From the NCBI GenBank assembly GCA_942492965.1, contig OW818656.1, forward strand, positions 248,001 to 312,000: a DNA stretch of 64,000 bases, written 5' to 3'. Shown here piece by piece: positions 1 through 8,680 of the stretch; the first letter of the stretch is position 1, and each line of letters starts with the position of its first letter. Source of the stretch: Sphingosinicella sp942492965. Lineage in GTDB: Bacteria; Pseudomonadota; Alphaproteobacteria; Sphingomonadales; Sphingomonadaceae. Under the pieces are notes generated by a model. The model was not told the DNA's origin and ran no database searches. It saw nothing but the letters and a program-made list of their open reading frames with translations. Both the position numbers and the translations under genes were made by a program.

Positions 1-1248
1 CGCGCGCTCTTCGAAGAAGGCGAGGCTGGCGCGTATGCGATCGGTATCGTGATATTTCTGGATACGGCTGGCGATCACGTGCGCGATCATGCCGGGGGTC
101 AGTTCGTTATCGGGGCTGAGCAGCCATTCGCCGCTCTCGTCCTGTTTGCCGACGATGCGCGGGCGCACGTCCTCGCGCCAGTTGTAGAGCTGCCAGCGGA
201 CCTGATGCTCGATGAACTCGCGCTTTTCCTCGATGATGAGGATTTCCTCGAGACCTTCACAGAACTGGCGGATGCCGTCCGGCTCCAGCGGCCAGGGCAT
301 ACCGACCTTGTAAATGCGAAGGCCGATATCGCGCGCCACGTGTTCGTCAATGCCGAGCGCGTCGAACGCTTCCATCGTATCGGCATAGGCCTTGCCGGTG
401 GTGATGATACCGAACCGAGGCCGCGGCGTGTCCCACACCATGCGATCGATGCCGTTCGCCTTGGCGAACGCCATCGCGGCGAAGCCCTTGTAGCGCTGAA
501 GGCGGGTGTCTTCCTCGCGCCAGATGTCGCCCTCGCGGATGCCGAGGCCGCCTTCGGGCATTTCGAAATCACCCGGCATGATGATGCGGCGCTGTTCCTT
601 CGCAAGGTCGATCGTCGCGGAGGTTTCCACCGTGTCGGCGGTCGCCTTGAAGCCGACCCACGTGCTGGCGAAGCGCGACATGGCGATGCCGAGCAGACCG
701 TATTCGACATATTCGTCGACGCTTGCCGGGTAGAGAAACGGCACGAAGGCGGCGAGGAAGTTGTGATCCGACTGGTGCGGCAGCGTGGAGGATTTGGCGC
801 CGTGATCGTCGCCGACGATGGCGAGGACGCCGCCGTGCTGCGAGGTGCCCGCCGCGTTCGCGTGCTTCAGCACATCCATCGCGCGGTCGAGGCCCGGCCC
901 CTTGCCGTACCAGATGCCGAACACGCCATCGAACTTGCGGTGCGGATTGAGCCCGACGTGCTGCGTACCCCAGACGGCGGTGGCGCCAAGCTCTTCATTG
1001 ACGCCGGGGACGAAGCGGACGTCCTGCGCTTCGAGGAGCTTCTTGGCGCGCCACAGCTCCTGATCGTAGCTGCCGAGCGGGGAGCCGCGATAGCCGGAGA
1101 TGAAGCCGGCCGTGTTGATGCCGGCGGCGCGATCGCGCGCCTTCTGGATGAGGGGAAGCCGGACCAGCGACTGAACGCCGCTCATGAACACCCGCCCGTC
1201 TTCGAGCAGATATTTGTCGCTGAGCGTGATGGCGGGCTTGGTGGCCAT
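1..1248 (-). CDS. Indolepyruvate ferredoxin oxidoreductase, N-terminal part (cut by window edge)
   Basis: This is the first 416 codons of a large fused 2-oxoacid:ferredoxin oxidoreductase that decarboxylates aryl pyruvates to aryl acyl-CoA, using thiamine diphosphate and Fe-S clusters. The ATG at 1248 opens a frame that runs unbroken to the window edge. Near residues 47-65 it has the family signature FISGYRGSPLGSYDQEL, followed by a typical WGTQ/GxWYGKGPGLDR stretch. Fused family members have about 1150-1200 residues, so roughly two thirds lies to the left of the window. A GGGAGAA ribosome binding site lies seven bases before the ATG. The family assignment is firm; the exact 2-oxoacid used cannot be told from this part. 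Confidence 0.9.
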   Translation of the reverse strand, partial: MATKPAITLSDKYLLEDGRVFMSGVQSLVRLPLIQKARDRAAGINTAGFISGYRGSPLGSYDQELWRAKKLLEAQDVRFVPGVNEELGATAVWGTQHVGLNPHRKFDGVFGIWYGKGPGLDRAMDVLKHANAAGTSQHGGVLAIVGDDHGAKSSTLPHQSDHNFLAAFVPFLYPASVDEYVEYGLLGIAMSRFASTWVGFKATADTVETSATIDLAKEQRRIIMPGDFEMPEGGLGIREGDIWREEDTRLQRYKGFAAMAFAKANGIDRMVWDTPRPRFGIITTGKAYADTMEAFDALGIDEHVARDIGLRIYKVGMPWPLEPDGIRQFCEGLEEILIIEEKREFIEHQVRWQLYNWREDVRPRIVGKQDESGEWLLSPDNELTPGMIAHVIASRIQKYHDTDRIRASLAFFEERA

Positions 1249-1273
1249 GTGTCGATTCTCCCTCAATAGGTCA

Positions 1274-1302
1274 GTTATACTGCCTTATCCCTTTTCGCGC
1301 AA
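1274..1302 (-). promoter_or_regulatory. Sigma70-like promoter for the indolepyruvate oxidoreductase gene
   Basis: On the minus strand TTGCGC (-35) is separated by 17 bases from TATAAC (-10). The -10 box lies about 25 bases upstream of the ATG at 1248. Spacing and -10 box fit the consensus well; no transcript evidence is available. Confidence 0.45.
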
Positions 1303-1444
1303 GATTATTACAACGTCTCAATGTCGGATTTTTGGCCGATATAGGCGCCAAACTCCACATTATGAGCAGATTTTACCCGAAACCTTTCATCGATTGGCAG
1401 AATTTTTCTTCGAACCTTTCCAGACGCCGAAAGAAAGACAGAAT

Positions 1445-1780
1445 CTAGCGACTTTGCATGTTCACTGCGCCCGCAGGCATCCGCACCTCAAGCTCCGGCA
1501 GGTCTTCGGCCGTGTAAAGCTGGCAGGCGAGCCGGGAGTTGCGCGTGACGCCGTAGGCGAAATCCAGCATGTCCTCCTCCTCCACGCTCGGGCGCGGCAG
1601 CAGCGCGGCGTGCCGCTCCGCGACGATGACGTGGCAGGTCGAGCAGGCCATGTGGCCTTCGCAGACGCCTTCCAGCGGCTGATCGTGCAGTTGCGCGATC
1701 TCCAGCAGGCGCTCGCCTGGCTTCGCCCCCACCTCGACGATGCGGGCGCCATCGGCCGATATGAAGCGCACCAGTGTCAT
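1445..1780 (-). CDS. 2Fe-2S ferredoxin, ISC/adrenodoxin type
   Basis: This is a 111-residue plant/adrenodoxin-fold [2Fe-2S] ferredoxin. Cluster ligands are visible as C40-x5-C46-x2-C49 and C86, with the usual EGHMACSTCH context of ISC-type and P450-partner ferredoxins. Its ATG overlaps the stop of the upstream cysteine desulfurase gene by an ATGA overlap, and it is the last gene of a three-gene operon. The context suggests a role in Fe-S cluster assembly, supplying electrons, rather than in a catabolic P450 system. The P450s in this window lie more than 25 kb away and have their own ferredoxin. Confidence 0.93.
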   Translation of the reverse strand: MTLVRFISADGARIVEVGAKPGERLLEIAQLHDQPLEGVCEGHMACSTCHVIVAERHAALLPRPSVEEEDMLDFAYGVTRNSRLACQLYTAEDLPELEVRMPAGAVNMQSR

Positions 1781-2904
1781 GCCGCCGTCCTTCGCTGCAT
1801 CAATACGGCGTCGCCTATCATCGCGGCAGCGGCGCGCACTTCCTCTTCCGTGCTGAAACGACCCCAGCCAATGCGAAGACTGGCCTTTGCCTGCGTACGG
1901 CTGAGCCCCAGCGCTTCAAGAACATGGCTGTGGCGCCCCTTCGCGCTGGCGCACGCAGCGCCCGAGGAGATGGAAAGGCCGCGCAGGTCCGCAATCAGGC
2001 GGTCGCCATCCAGCGCTTCGAAGCGCAGGTTGATGTTGCCGTGCCAGCGGTGCGCGGTGCTGCCGTTGATGGCGTGGGGCACGTGCAGCGCGGCGAGGAA
2101 GGCATTCCACAGCGCTTCGGCACGGGCGGCATCCTCGCCCATGCGCGCGGCGGCGATCTCGGCGGCCTTGCCGAAGCCCACCGCGAGCGGCGCGGCAAGC
2201 GTGCCGGACCGCAAGCCGCCGCCTTCCTGACCGCCGCCGTGCATCTGCGGTTCGAGATCGAGGCCGGGACGGAGAATGAGCGCGCCGATACCTTTGGGGC
2301 CGTAGACCTTGTGCGCCGACAGGCTCATGAGATCGATGCCGAGCGCGGGCATATCAAGCGGAATCTTGCCGAAGCCCTGCGCGGCGTCGCAGTGGAACAA
2401 GGCTCCGGCGGCGTGCGCGGCGGCGGCGATCTCGGCAATCGGCTGGATGACGCCGATCTCGTTGTTGACCGCCATGACGGAGACCAGCGCGACATCGGGG
2501 CCGAGCGCAGCTTCAAGGGCTGCGAGATCGATGAGGCCGTCCGCACCCACGCCGAGCACGGTGAGATCGAAACCGCGCGTTTCGAGGTAGCGCGCGGTTT
2601 CGAGGACGCAGCTGTGCTCCGTGGCGACGGTGACGAGGCGGCGACGCCCGGCGCGGGCCATGACGCCCTTCAGCGCAAGGTTGTTCGCTTCGGTGGCGCC
2701 GCTTGTAAAAACAACGGATTCTGGCCGGATATTGAGAAAGCGCGCGATGTGGGCACGGGCGATATCGACGGCGGCCTCAGCCTCCCAACCGTATCGATGA
2801 TTGCTGTGCGGGTTGCCGAACTTCGCAGTCCAAAACAGCTCCATCGCCGCAACGGCGGCGGGATCGGCGGGCGTCGTCGCCTGATAATCGAGGTAGATGT
2901 TCAT
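1777..2904 (-). CDS. Cysteine desulfurase family protein (second copy)
   Basis: This 375-residue PLP-dependent class V aminotransferase-fold enzyme would release sulfur from cysteine as an enzyme persulfide. It has the N-terminal YLDYQATTP motif, the TSGATEANNLAL cofactor loop, the PLP lysine in SLSAHKVYGPKG and the persulfide cysteine (about C318) in SSGAACASAKG. An ATG 33 bases further upstream is possible, but the ATG at 2904 overlaps the preceding stop (ATGA) and matches family starts. It lies directly behind a paralogue and before a ferredoxin. The large class (IscS/NifS-like) is clear; which of the two copies is the housekeeping enzyme is not. Confidence 0.92.
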   Translation of the reverse strand: MNIYLDYQATTPADPAAVAAMELFWTAKFGNPHSNHRYGWEAEAAVDIARAHIARFLNIRPESVVFTSGATEANNLALKGVMARAGRRRLVTVATEHSCVLETARYLETRGFDLTVLGVGADGLIDLAALEAALGPDVALVSVMAVNNEIGVIQPIAEIAAAAHAAGALFHCDAAQGFGKIPLDMPALGIDLMSLSAHKVYGPKGIGALILRPGLDLEPQMHGGGQEGGGLRSGTLAAPLAVGFGKAAEIAAARMGEDAARAEALWNAFLAALHVPHAINGSTAHRWHGNINLRFEALDGDRLIADLRGLSISSGAACASAKGRHSHVLEALGLSRTQAKASLRIGWGRFSTEEEVRAAAAMIGDAVLMQRRTAA

Positions 2905-3986
2905 GCCGCCTGCCTTGCCGCCGCGAGCGTTTCCCATGCGGCGCAGAAGGCGTCGATGTCGGCCTCAGTCGTCGTCCAGCCGAGGCTGACGCGGATCACG
3001 TCGGCAGACCCGATCCCCATCGCGGCAAGCACGTGGCTGGCGCCCACCTTGCCCGAGGAGCAAGCCGAGCCGCTGGAAACGGCGATGCCCGCCATGTCGA
3101 AACGGATGAGCTGCGTGGCGGCGGGGACGCCCGCCATGCGGATCATGCTCGTCGTCGGCAGGCGGGGCGCGGACGCGGCGACGACTTCCGCACCGAGCGC
3201 GGTGAGGCGGGCCTCCATGCGATCGCGCAGGGTGCCAGCACGGGCGGGCCAGTCGGTGTCCGCGCGGCGCGCTTCGAGCGCGGCGGCGAAGCCGGCGATG
3301 CCGACAAGATTCTCGGTGCCGCCGCGAAGTCCCCGCTCCTGCCCGCCACCTTTCTGGATCGCGGCGAAATCGTCGGCGCAGCGTACAATGAGCGCGCCCA
3401 CGCCGGGCGGGCCGCCGAGCTTGTGCGCGGAGACGGCGACGAAATCGGCAGGCGGGAGCGGGAGTTTTCCGGCGGTCTGCACGGCGTCGCACACAACGCG
3501 CGCGCCTGCCGAATGAGCAGTTTCGACGATCTGCGCGAGCGGCTGGATGACACCGGTTTCGTTGTTGGCGTGGCTGACGGCGAGAAGATCATCGGCCGCA
3601 AGCGCGGGAAGCCGCGCGAGGCCGTTCGCATCGACGGGGACGATCACGGCATCCGGCGCGGCGGCGAGGACGGCGGCGTGTTCGGTCGCCAGGACGAGGC
3701 GGCGGCTCGCCTTCGCACCGTTCAGCGCGAGCGCGAGCGCCTCGGTGCCGCCGCTCGTGAAGACCACCTGCTGAGGAAAGGCGCCCAGCGCAGCGGCGAT
3801 GCGCTCGCGGCAGTCCTCCAGAAGCGCCTTCGCGCGGCGCCCCTCGGCGTGAACGGAGGACGGATTCGCCCACGCGCGCGCGGCTTCCGCCATTGCCTCC
3901 ACGGCGGGAACAGCCATCGGCGCGGTCGCATTCCAGTCGAGATAGATTCGTGCCTTCAATTCACTGCCTTGCTGAACGCGACTCAT
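2901..3986 (-). CDS. Cysteine desulfurase family protein (first copy)
   Basis: This 361-residue PLP enzyme of the NifS/IscS family is the first gene of a desulfurase-desulfurase-ferredoxin operon. Seen motifs are YLDWNATAPM at the N-terminus, FTSGGTEALALAL, the PLP lysine in AVSAHKLGGPPG and the active cysteine (about C309) in SSGSACSSGKVG. It is clearly diverged from its neighbour rather than a recent duplicate: glycine-rich loops and C-termini differ throughout. The start is the ATG at 3986; a TTG nine codons downstream is an alternative. The genes run away from the divergent alpha/beta hydrolase at 4055. Confidence 0.92.
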   Translation of the reverse strand: MSRVQQGSELKARIYLDWNATAPMAVPAVEAMAEAARAWANPSSVHAEGRRAKALLEDCRERIAAALGAFPQQVVFTSGGTEALALALNGAKASRRLVLATEHAAVLAAAPDAVIVPVDANGLARLPALAADDLLAVSHANNETGVIQPLAQIVETAHSAGARVVCDAVQTAGKLPLPPADFVAVSAHKLGGPPGVGALIVRCADDFAAIQKGGGQERGLRGGTENLVGIAGFAAALEARRADTDWPARAGTLRDRMEARLTALGAEVVAASAPRLPTTSMIRMAGVPAATQLIRFDMAGIAVSSGSACSSGKVGASHVLAAMGIGSADVIRVSLGWTTTEADIDAFCAAWETLAAARQAA

Positions 3987-3989
3987 TCA

Positions 3990-4019
3990 TTGAGTCCGGA
4001 AGGGTCTTTCCTATATAGG
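3990..4019 (+). promoter_or_regulatory. Possible promoter for the alpha/beta hydrolase gene
   Basis: TTGAGT at 3990-3995 is followed by TATATA at 4012-4017 (16-base spacer) or TATAGG at 4014-4019 (18-base spacer), about 40 bases before the ATG at 4055. It lies in the 68-base gap between divergent genes. The match is moderate. Confidence 0.35.
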
Positions 4020-4054
4020 CACGAGCTTTCCCGCGCACAGTATCAGGACCATCG

Positions 4055-4702
4055 ATGCCCGAAGTGATTTTCCCCGGACCGGAAGGCCGGCTCGAGGGAC
4101 GCTATCAGCCCGGCAACAAGCCGCGCTCGCCCGTCGCCATTCTGCTCCACCCGCACCCGCAGGGCGGCGGCACGATGAACAACGCCATCGTGCAGGCGAT
4201 GTACCAGTCGTTCGTGCGGCGCGGCTTCGCGACGCTGCGCTTCAACTTCCGCGGCGTGGGCCGCAGCCAGGGGACGTTCGACCAGGGCGTCGGCGAGCTG
4301 TCGGACGCGGCGAGCGCGCTCGACTGGCTGCAGCAGTTCAACCCCGAAGCGCCCGTCACCTGGGTGGGCGGGTTCAGCTTCGGCGCGTGGATCGGGATGC
4401 AGCTGCTGATGCGCCGCCCGGAGATCAAGGGCTTCATCTCGGTGGCGCCGCCGGCGAACATGTATGACTTCGGCTTCCTCGCCCCCTGCCCCTCGTCGGG
4501 CCTGATCGTGCAGGGCCTCGCCGACGAGGTGGTGGCGCACGGCGCGGTTCAGAAGCTCGTCGACAAGCTGAAGACGCAGAAGCACATCACGATCACATAC
4601 GAGACCGTTCCCGGCGCGAACCACTTTTTCGCGAACGAGATGAAAGATCTGATGAGCGTGATCGACACGTACCTCGACATGCGGCTCGCGACCGACCGTT
4701 AA
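4055..4702 (+). CDS. Alpha/beta hydrolase (dienelactone-hydrolase-like, small)
   Basis: This 215-residue single-domain serine hydrolase has the nucleophile elbow GFSFGAW, the oxyanion-hole motif LLHPHPQGGGTMNN near residue 30, a late aspartate region (LADEVV) and a C-terminal histidine in GANHFF. These fit the group of short cytoplasmic alpha/beta hydrolases found near cysteine desulfurase genes in alphaproteobacteria. It has no signal peptide. The substrate is unknown. The gene stands alone, divergent from the desulfurase operon and convergent with ilvE. Confidence 0.9.
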   Translation: MPEVIFPGPEGRLEGRYQPGNKPRSPVAILLHPHPQGGGTMNNAIVQAMYQSFVRRGFATLRFNFRGVGRSQGTFDQGVGELSDAASALDWLQQFNPEAPVTWVGGFSFGAWIGMQLLMRRPEIKGFISVAPPANMYDFGFLAPCPSSGLIVQGLADEVVAHGAVQKLVDKLKTQKHITITYETVPGANHFFANEMKDLMSVIDTYLDMRLATDR

Positions 4703-4708
4703 GGTCGG
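4692..4708. terminator. Weak hairpin between convergent genes
   Basis: CCGACC at 4692-4697 pairs with GGTCGG at 4703-4708 across a five-base loop that contains the hydrolase stop codon. It sits between convergent genes. The stem is only six base pairs and there is no T tract. Confidence 0.3.
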
Positions 4709-4723
4709 CCGCGCCGCATACGT

Positions 4724-5812
4724 TCAGGCGATCTTGCGGATCCAGCCGCGCTCGTCGTTTGATTCGCCGCGCTGGATGCCCACGAGCGCCTCGCGCAGCT
4801 TCTGCGTGACCGGGCCGGTCGTCGTGCCATCACCGATGGTGAATTCGCCGCCGCGATAGCGCACCGTGCCGATGGCAGCGACGACAGCCGCGGTGCCGCA
4901 CGCGAACACTTCGCGCAGACGGCCGCTTTCCGCATCGGCCTTCCACTCATCGAAGCTGTAAGGCTTTTCCTCCACTTTGACGCCATCGGCGCGCGCCAGC
5001 TCGATGAGCGAGGCGCGGGTGATGCCGGGGAGGATCGTGCCGAGCGGCGGCGTGATGATGCTGCCGTCGTCCATCACAAAGAAGACGTTCATGCCGCCGA
5101 GCTCCTCGACCCAGCGGCGCTCGGCCGCATCGAGGAACACGACCTGATCGCAGCCTTCGCGGATCGCCTCCGCCTGCGCGATGAGGCTGCCCGCATAGTT
5201 GCCCCCGCACTTCGCCGCGCCGGTGCCGCCGGGCGCAGCGCGGGTGTAGTTGTCCGACACCCAGATCGTGACCGGCTTGCCGCCGCCCTTGAAATAGGGA
5301 CCGACGGGGCTCGCGATGACGCAGAAGATGTAGTGCGCGGCGGGCCTGACGCCGAGAAATACCTCGTCCGAGAACATGAACGGGCGGAGGTAGAGGCTCC
5401 CTTCGCCGTCCGGAATCCAGTCACGATCGAGGGCGACGAGCTTTTCGACTGCCTCGACGAACAGCTCTTCGGGAATCCGCGGCATCGCCATGCGGTCCGC
5501 CGACTCGTTGAAGCGGCGCGCGTTCTCTTCGGGGCGGAACATCGTGATCTCGCCGCCGCGCCCGCGATAAGCCTTCATGCCTTCGAAGATTTCCTGCGCG
5601 TAGTGCAGCACGGCCGCCGCCGGATCGAGCGAGAACGGCGCGCGCGGGCGCACCTCGGCGTTGTGCCAGCCTTTCCCTTCGGTCCATTCGATCGTCACCA
5701 TGTGATCGGTGAAGAGCTTTCCGAATCCGGGGTTTTCAATCAGTTTCGCACGCTCCGCAGCGGGGACCGGCGTCGCGGGGGTGACGCGGAATTCTAGACC
5801 GGATGTCATCAT
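4724..5812 (-). CDS. ilvE: Branched-chain amino acid aminotransferase
   Basis: This 362-residue fold-type IV PLP transaminase catalyses the last step of valine, leucine and isoleucine synthesis and the first of their breakdown. The EIFEGMKAYRG segment, the YLRPFMF motif, the catalytic lysine in GAAKCGGNYAGSL and the C-terminal GTAAVV and EALVGIQ stretches are those of the long (type II) BCAT form. Length is normal for that form. TAAGGAGAGA just upstream of two in-frame ATGs (5812 and 5809) is a strong ribosome binding site. It is a single-gene unit, convergent with the hydrolase. Confidence 0.96.
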   Translation of the reverse strand: MMTSGLEFRVTPATPVPAAERAKLIENPGFGKLFTDHMVTIEWTEGKGWHNAEVRPRAPFSLDPAAAVLHYAQEIFEGMKAYRGRGGEITMFRPEENARRFNESADRMAMPRIPEELFVEAVEKLVALDRDWIPDGEGSLYLRPFMFSDEVFLGVRPAAHYIFCVIASPVGPYFKGGGKPVTIWVSDNYTRAAPGGTGAAKCGGNYAGSLIAQAEAIREGCDQVVFLDAAERRWVEELGGMNVFFVMDDGSIITPPLGTILPGITRASLIELARADGVKVEEKPYSFDEWKADAESGRLREVFACGTAAVVAAIGTVRYRGGEFTIGDGTTTGPVTQKLREALVGIQRGESNDERGWIRKIA

Positions 5813-5914
5813 TCTCTCCTTAAAACTCGTTCGGGCCGCGGTCCCAGCGACGACTCGCGCGCTTTGTTAGAAAATTGCGCAGGCCTTTGGCAAGCCATCC
5901 GCCATACAGGAATG

Positions 5915-7000
5915 TCAGGGCCGGAAAATGACACCGCCCACGGCGGGCGACGGTACGCCCGTTGTGCCGGGGAAACTGATCGGCAGATCGCGGAGACGCC
6001 GCACCGCCATATAGGCGAAGCCTTCCGCCTCCATCGCATCGCCGCGCCAGCCGACGGCTTCGACCGGATCGGCGGGAACGCCTGTCCGCGCGGCGAGCAT
6101 CCGCATAAGCGTCGCGTTGTGCCTTCCGCCGCCGGTGACGAGCAGTCGTGCGGGAAGCACGGGAAGATGCACAAGCGCGAGCCTGACGGTCTCGGCCGTG
6201 AAAGCCGTGAGCGTCGCCGCGCCATCCTCGACCGACAGGCCGCTGACGGCGTTCAGCGAGAAATCGTGGCGATCGAGCGACTTGGGCGGCGGGACGGCGA
6301 ACCAGTCGAGGTTCGACATGCGCGCCAGCACCTCCTCGTGGACAACGCCCGACGCCGCGATGCCACCGCCCGCGTCATGGCTGAGCCCCCGTGCGGCGAG
6401 CACCCAGTCGTCGATAAGGGCGTTGGCAGGGCCGGTATCGAACGCGATCATCTGATCGTCGGCGCCGAGGAAGGTGAGATTGCCGACGCCGCCGAGATTG
6501 AGCACCGCGACCGGCCCGCCAAGCCCGGAGGCGAGCGCACGGTGATAGACGGGAAGCAGCGGCGCGCCCTGACCGCCTGCCGCGACATCGGCCGAGCGGA
6601 GGTCCGCAACCACAGGAATGCCGAGCGCCTGCGCGAGGCCGGAGCCGTCGCCGATCTGCCAGGTCCAGCCGCGCTCGGGGCGGTGCGCGATGGTCTGGCC
6701 GTGGAAGCCGACGATGTCGGCGGAGGCGTCCTCCAGCAGCGCGCGCACCGCATCGGCGTGAAGCGCGGTGATCTCCGCTGCTGCGGCACCGATCACCGGG
6801 TCTTCGCCCGGCGCTTCCATCGCGAGCGCGCGCTCGATCGACGCGCGGAGCTTTTCGCGGGTTTCCTCGGCATAGGGAACGCTGAGGAAACCGAGGGGGC
6901 GGACGTGCGCTTCGCCATCGGTTTCGATGAGCGCGGCGTCGATCCCGTCCATCGAGGTGCCCGACATCAGGCCGACGGCGCGATAAAGCCCGCTACTCAT
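5915..7000 (-). CDS. anmK: Anhydro-N-acetylmuramic acid kinase
   Basis: This 361-residue cytoplasmic kinase opens the 1,6-anhydro ring of anhMurNAc and phosphorylates it, feeding recycled cell-wall sugar into MurNAc-6-phosphate. The GLMSGTSMDGIDAALIETDG start is the family hallmark; VGFHGQTIAHRP, GDGSGLAQALGIPVVADLR, LNLGGVGNLT and FDTGPANALIDDW follow in the expected order. Length is typical. The gene starts 31 bases from the divergently read tyrS, an arrangement common in alphaproteobacteria. GGGGGAAAG precedes the start. Confidence 0.97.
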   Translation of the reverse strand: MSSGLYRAVGLMSGTSMDGIDAALIETDGEAHVRPLGFLSVPYAEETREKLRASIERALAMEAPGEDPVIGAAAAEITALHADAVRALLEDASADIVGFHGQTIAHRPERGWTWQIGDGSGLAQALGIPVVADLRSADVAAGGQGAPLLPVYHRALASGLGGPVAVLNLGGVGNLTFLGADDQMIAFDTGPANALIDDWVLAARGLSHDAGGGIAASGVVHEEVLARMSNLDWFAVPPPKSLDRHDFSLNAVSGLSVEDGAATLTAFTAETVRLALVHLPVLPARLLVTGGGRHNATLMRMLAARTGVPADPVEAVGWRGDAMEAEGFAYMAVRRLRDLPISFPGTTGVPSPAVGGVIFRP

Positions 7001-7031
7001 ACGCTTTCCCCCATGCTATCGCCCGCCCGCT

Positions 7032-8255
7032 ATGACAGAATTCAAGTCCGACCTCCTACGCCTGCTCGACGCACGCGGCTATATCCATCAGCAGACCGAT
7101 GCGGCCGCGCTCGACGCGCTGGCGCAGAAGCAGGTCGTGCCCGGCTATATCGGCTTCGATCCGACGGCGCCCTCGCTGCATGTCGGCAGCCTCGTGCAGA
7201 TCATGCTGCTGCGGCGGCTCCAGCAAACAGGCCACAAGCCGATCGTGCTGATGGGCGGCGGGACGGGCAAGATCGGCGACCCGAGCTTCAAGGACGAGGC
7301 GCGGCGGCTGATGACGACCGAGACGATCGCGAGCAACGTCGCCTCGATCAAGCGCATCTTCGAACGCTTCCTCGTTTTCGGCGACGGGCCGACCGACGCG
7401 ATCATGGTCGACAATGCCGAGTGGCTCGACCGCCTCGAATACATCCCGTTCCTGCGCGACATCGGCCAGCACTTTTCGGTGAACCGGATGCTGAGCTTCG
7501 ATTCGGTGAAGCTGCGCCTTGAGCGCGAGCAGTCGCTGAGCTTCCTCGAGTTCAACTACATGATCCTGCAGGCCTACGACTTCCTCGAACTCTCGCGCCG
7601 CGCAGACTGCCGCCTGCAGATGGGCGGATCGGATCAGTGGGGCAACATCGTGAACGGCGTCGAACTCGCCCGCCGCGTGGACGGCGCGGAGGTGTTCGGC
7701 GTGACGACGCCGCTCATCACCACCGCGGATGGCGGCAAGATGGGCAAGACGATGGCGGGCGCCGTGTGGCTGAACGAAGAGTCGCTTCCCGCCTACGACT
7801 ACTGGCAGTTCTGGCGGAACACGCATGATGCCGATGTGGGCCGCTTCCTGAAGCTGTTCACCGACATACCGCTCGATGAAATCGCGCGGCTGGAAGCGCT
7901 GGAAGGCGCGGAGATCAACGCCGCCAAGGAAGCGCTTGCGAATGCCGCGACGACGATGTGCCGGGGTGAAGATGCAGCCACGGGGGCAGCCGAAACCGCG
8001 CGCGCGACATTTGCCGAAGGCGGCGCGGGCGAGGATTTGCCGCACATCGCCGCGACCGGCTCTATCCCGCTCGTCGACGCGCTCGTCGACCTCGGCCTCT
8101 CCGCCTCCAAGGGCGAAGCGCGGCGCCTGATCACGCAGGGCGGCGCGCGCGTAAACGGCGAAGCGGTGACGGACGCAGCCGCGATGGTTTCAGGCGCCGG
8201 CGCGGTGCGCGTGTCAGCGGGGAAGAAGCGGCACGGCGTGGTGAACTTCGGGTAA
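7032..8255 (+). CDS. tyrS: Tyrosyl-tRNA synthetase
   Basis: This 407-residue class Ic aminoacyl-tRNA synthetase charges tRNA-Tyr. It has the YIGFDPTAPSLHVGSLVQ segment carrying the HIGH-like HVGS, the tyrosine-binding YDFLELSRRADCRLQMGGSDQWGN motif and a KMSKS-type loop KMGKTMAG. The C-terminal S4 RNA-binding domain (about residues 340-407) contains SKGEARRLITQGGARVNGE. Length is normal. It is convergent with the next gene and divergent from anmK. Confidence 0.97.
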   Translation: MTEFKSDLLRLLDARGYIHQQTDAAALDALAQKQVVPGYIGFDPTAPSLHVGSLVQIMLLRRLQQTGHKPIVLMGGGTGKIGDPSFKDEARRLMTTETIASNVASIKRIFERFLVFGDGPTDAIMVDNAEWLDRLEYIPFLRDIGQHFSVNRMLSFDSVKLRLEREQSLSFLEFNYMILQAYDFLELSRRADCRLQMGGSDQWGNIVNGVELARRVDGAEVFGVTTPLITTADGGKMGKTMAGAVWLNEESLPAYDYWQFWRNTHDADVGRFLKLFTDIPLDEIARLEALEGAEINAAKEALANAATTMCRGEDAATGAAETARATFAEGGAGEDLPHIAATGSIPLVDALVDLGLSASKGEARRLITQGGARVNGEAVTDAAAMVSGAGAVRVSAGKKRHGVVNFG

Positions 8256-8264
8256 GATCGCCGT

Positions 8265-8663
8265 TCAGTGCGGCCGGGGCGGCACTGTGCTGAACTGAGG
8301 CACATCGTCGGCGATGTCGTAGTAGTCGCCCTTTTCGGCGGTGTGGACATGCACGGCGAGGCGCGTGTCCGTGGGCGTGTCGAAGGCACCCATCGCGATG
8401 CCGGTCCAATCGCGGCCGATCGGATCCCAGAAGAGCGATGAGCCGCAAACCCCGCAGAAGCCCCGGCGCGCCTTTTCGGAAGATTGAAACCAGCGGACGT
8501 TTTCCTGTCCTTGGATAGTGAGCGCGGACCTCGGCACATCGGTCGATACCAAATAATGGCCTGATTGTTTCCGGCATTGGATGCAATGACAGCCATCCGG
8601 CCCGGGCAGATCGCCCTCCACCGTGAAGCTCACCGCTCCACACAGGCAAGACCCCGTGTGCAC
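8265..8663 (-). CDS. GFA family zinc protein (glutathione-dependent formaldehyde-activating-like fold)
   Basis: This protein of 132 residues has the Zn-binding cysteines of the GFA/CENP-V fold: SCLCGAV near the N-terminus, CHCIQCRKQSG and GFCGVCGSSLFW. A much longer open frame exists upstream, but it is arginine-rich antisense-type sequence overlapping the next gene. A GTG at 8663 preceded by GGAGG at good spacing gives the family-typical N-terminus. Family members are often annotated as formaldehyde-activating enzymes, but most have no demonstrated activity. It is probably a small stand-alone gene, convergent with tyrS. Confidence 0.88.
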   Translation of the reverse strand: MHTGSCLCGAVSFTVEGDLPGPDGCHCIQCRKQSGHYLVSTDVPRSALTIQGQENVRWFQSSEKARRGFCGVCGSSLFWDPIGRDWTGIAMGAFDTPTDTRLAVHVHTAEKGDYYDIADDVPQFSTVPPRPH

Positions 8664-8680
8664 CTTCGAAAGCCTCCGAT

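Noticed and set aside
49..1269. 406-codon plus-strand frame at the left edge
   Set aside because: The minus strand encodes clear indolepyruvate oxidoreductase sequence open to the edge.
1774..3516. 580-codon plus-strand frame across the two cysteine desulfurases
   Set aside because: It is antisense to two well-supported enzymes and crosses their junction.
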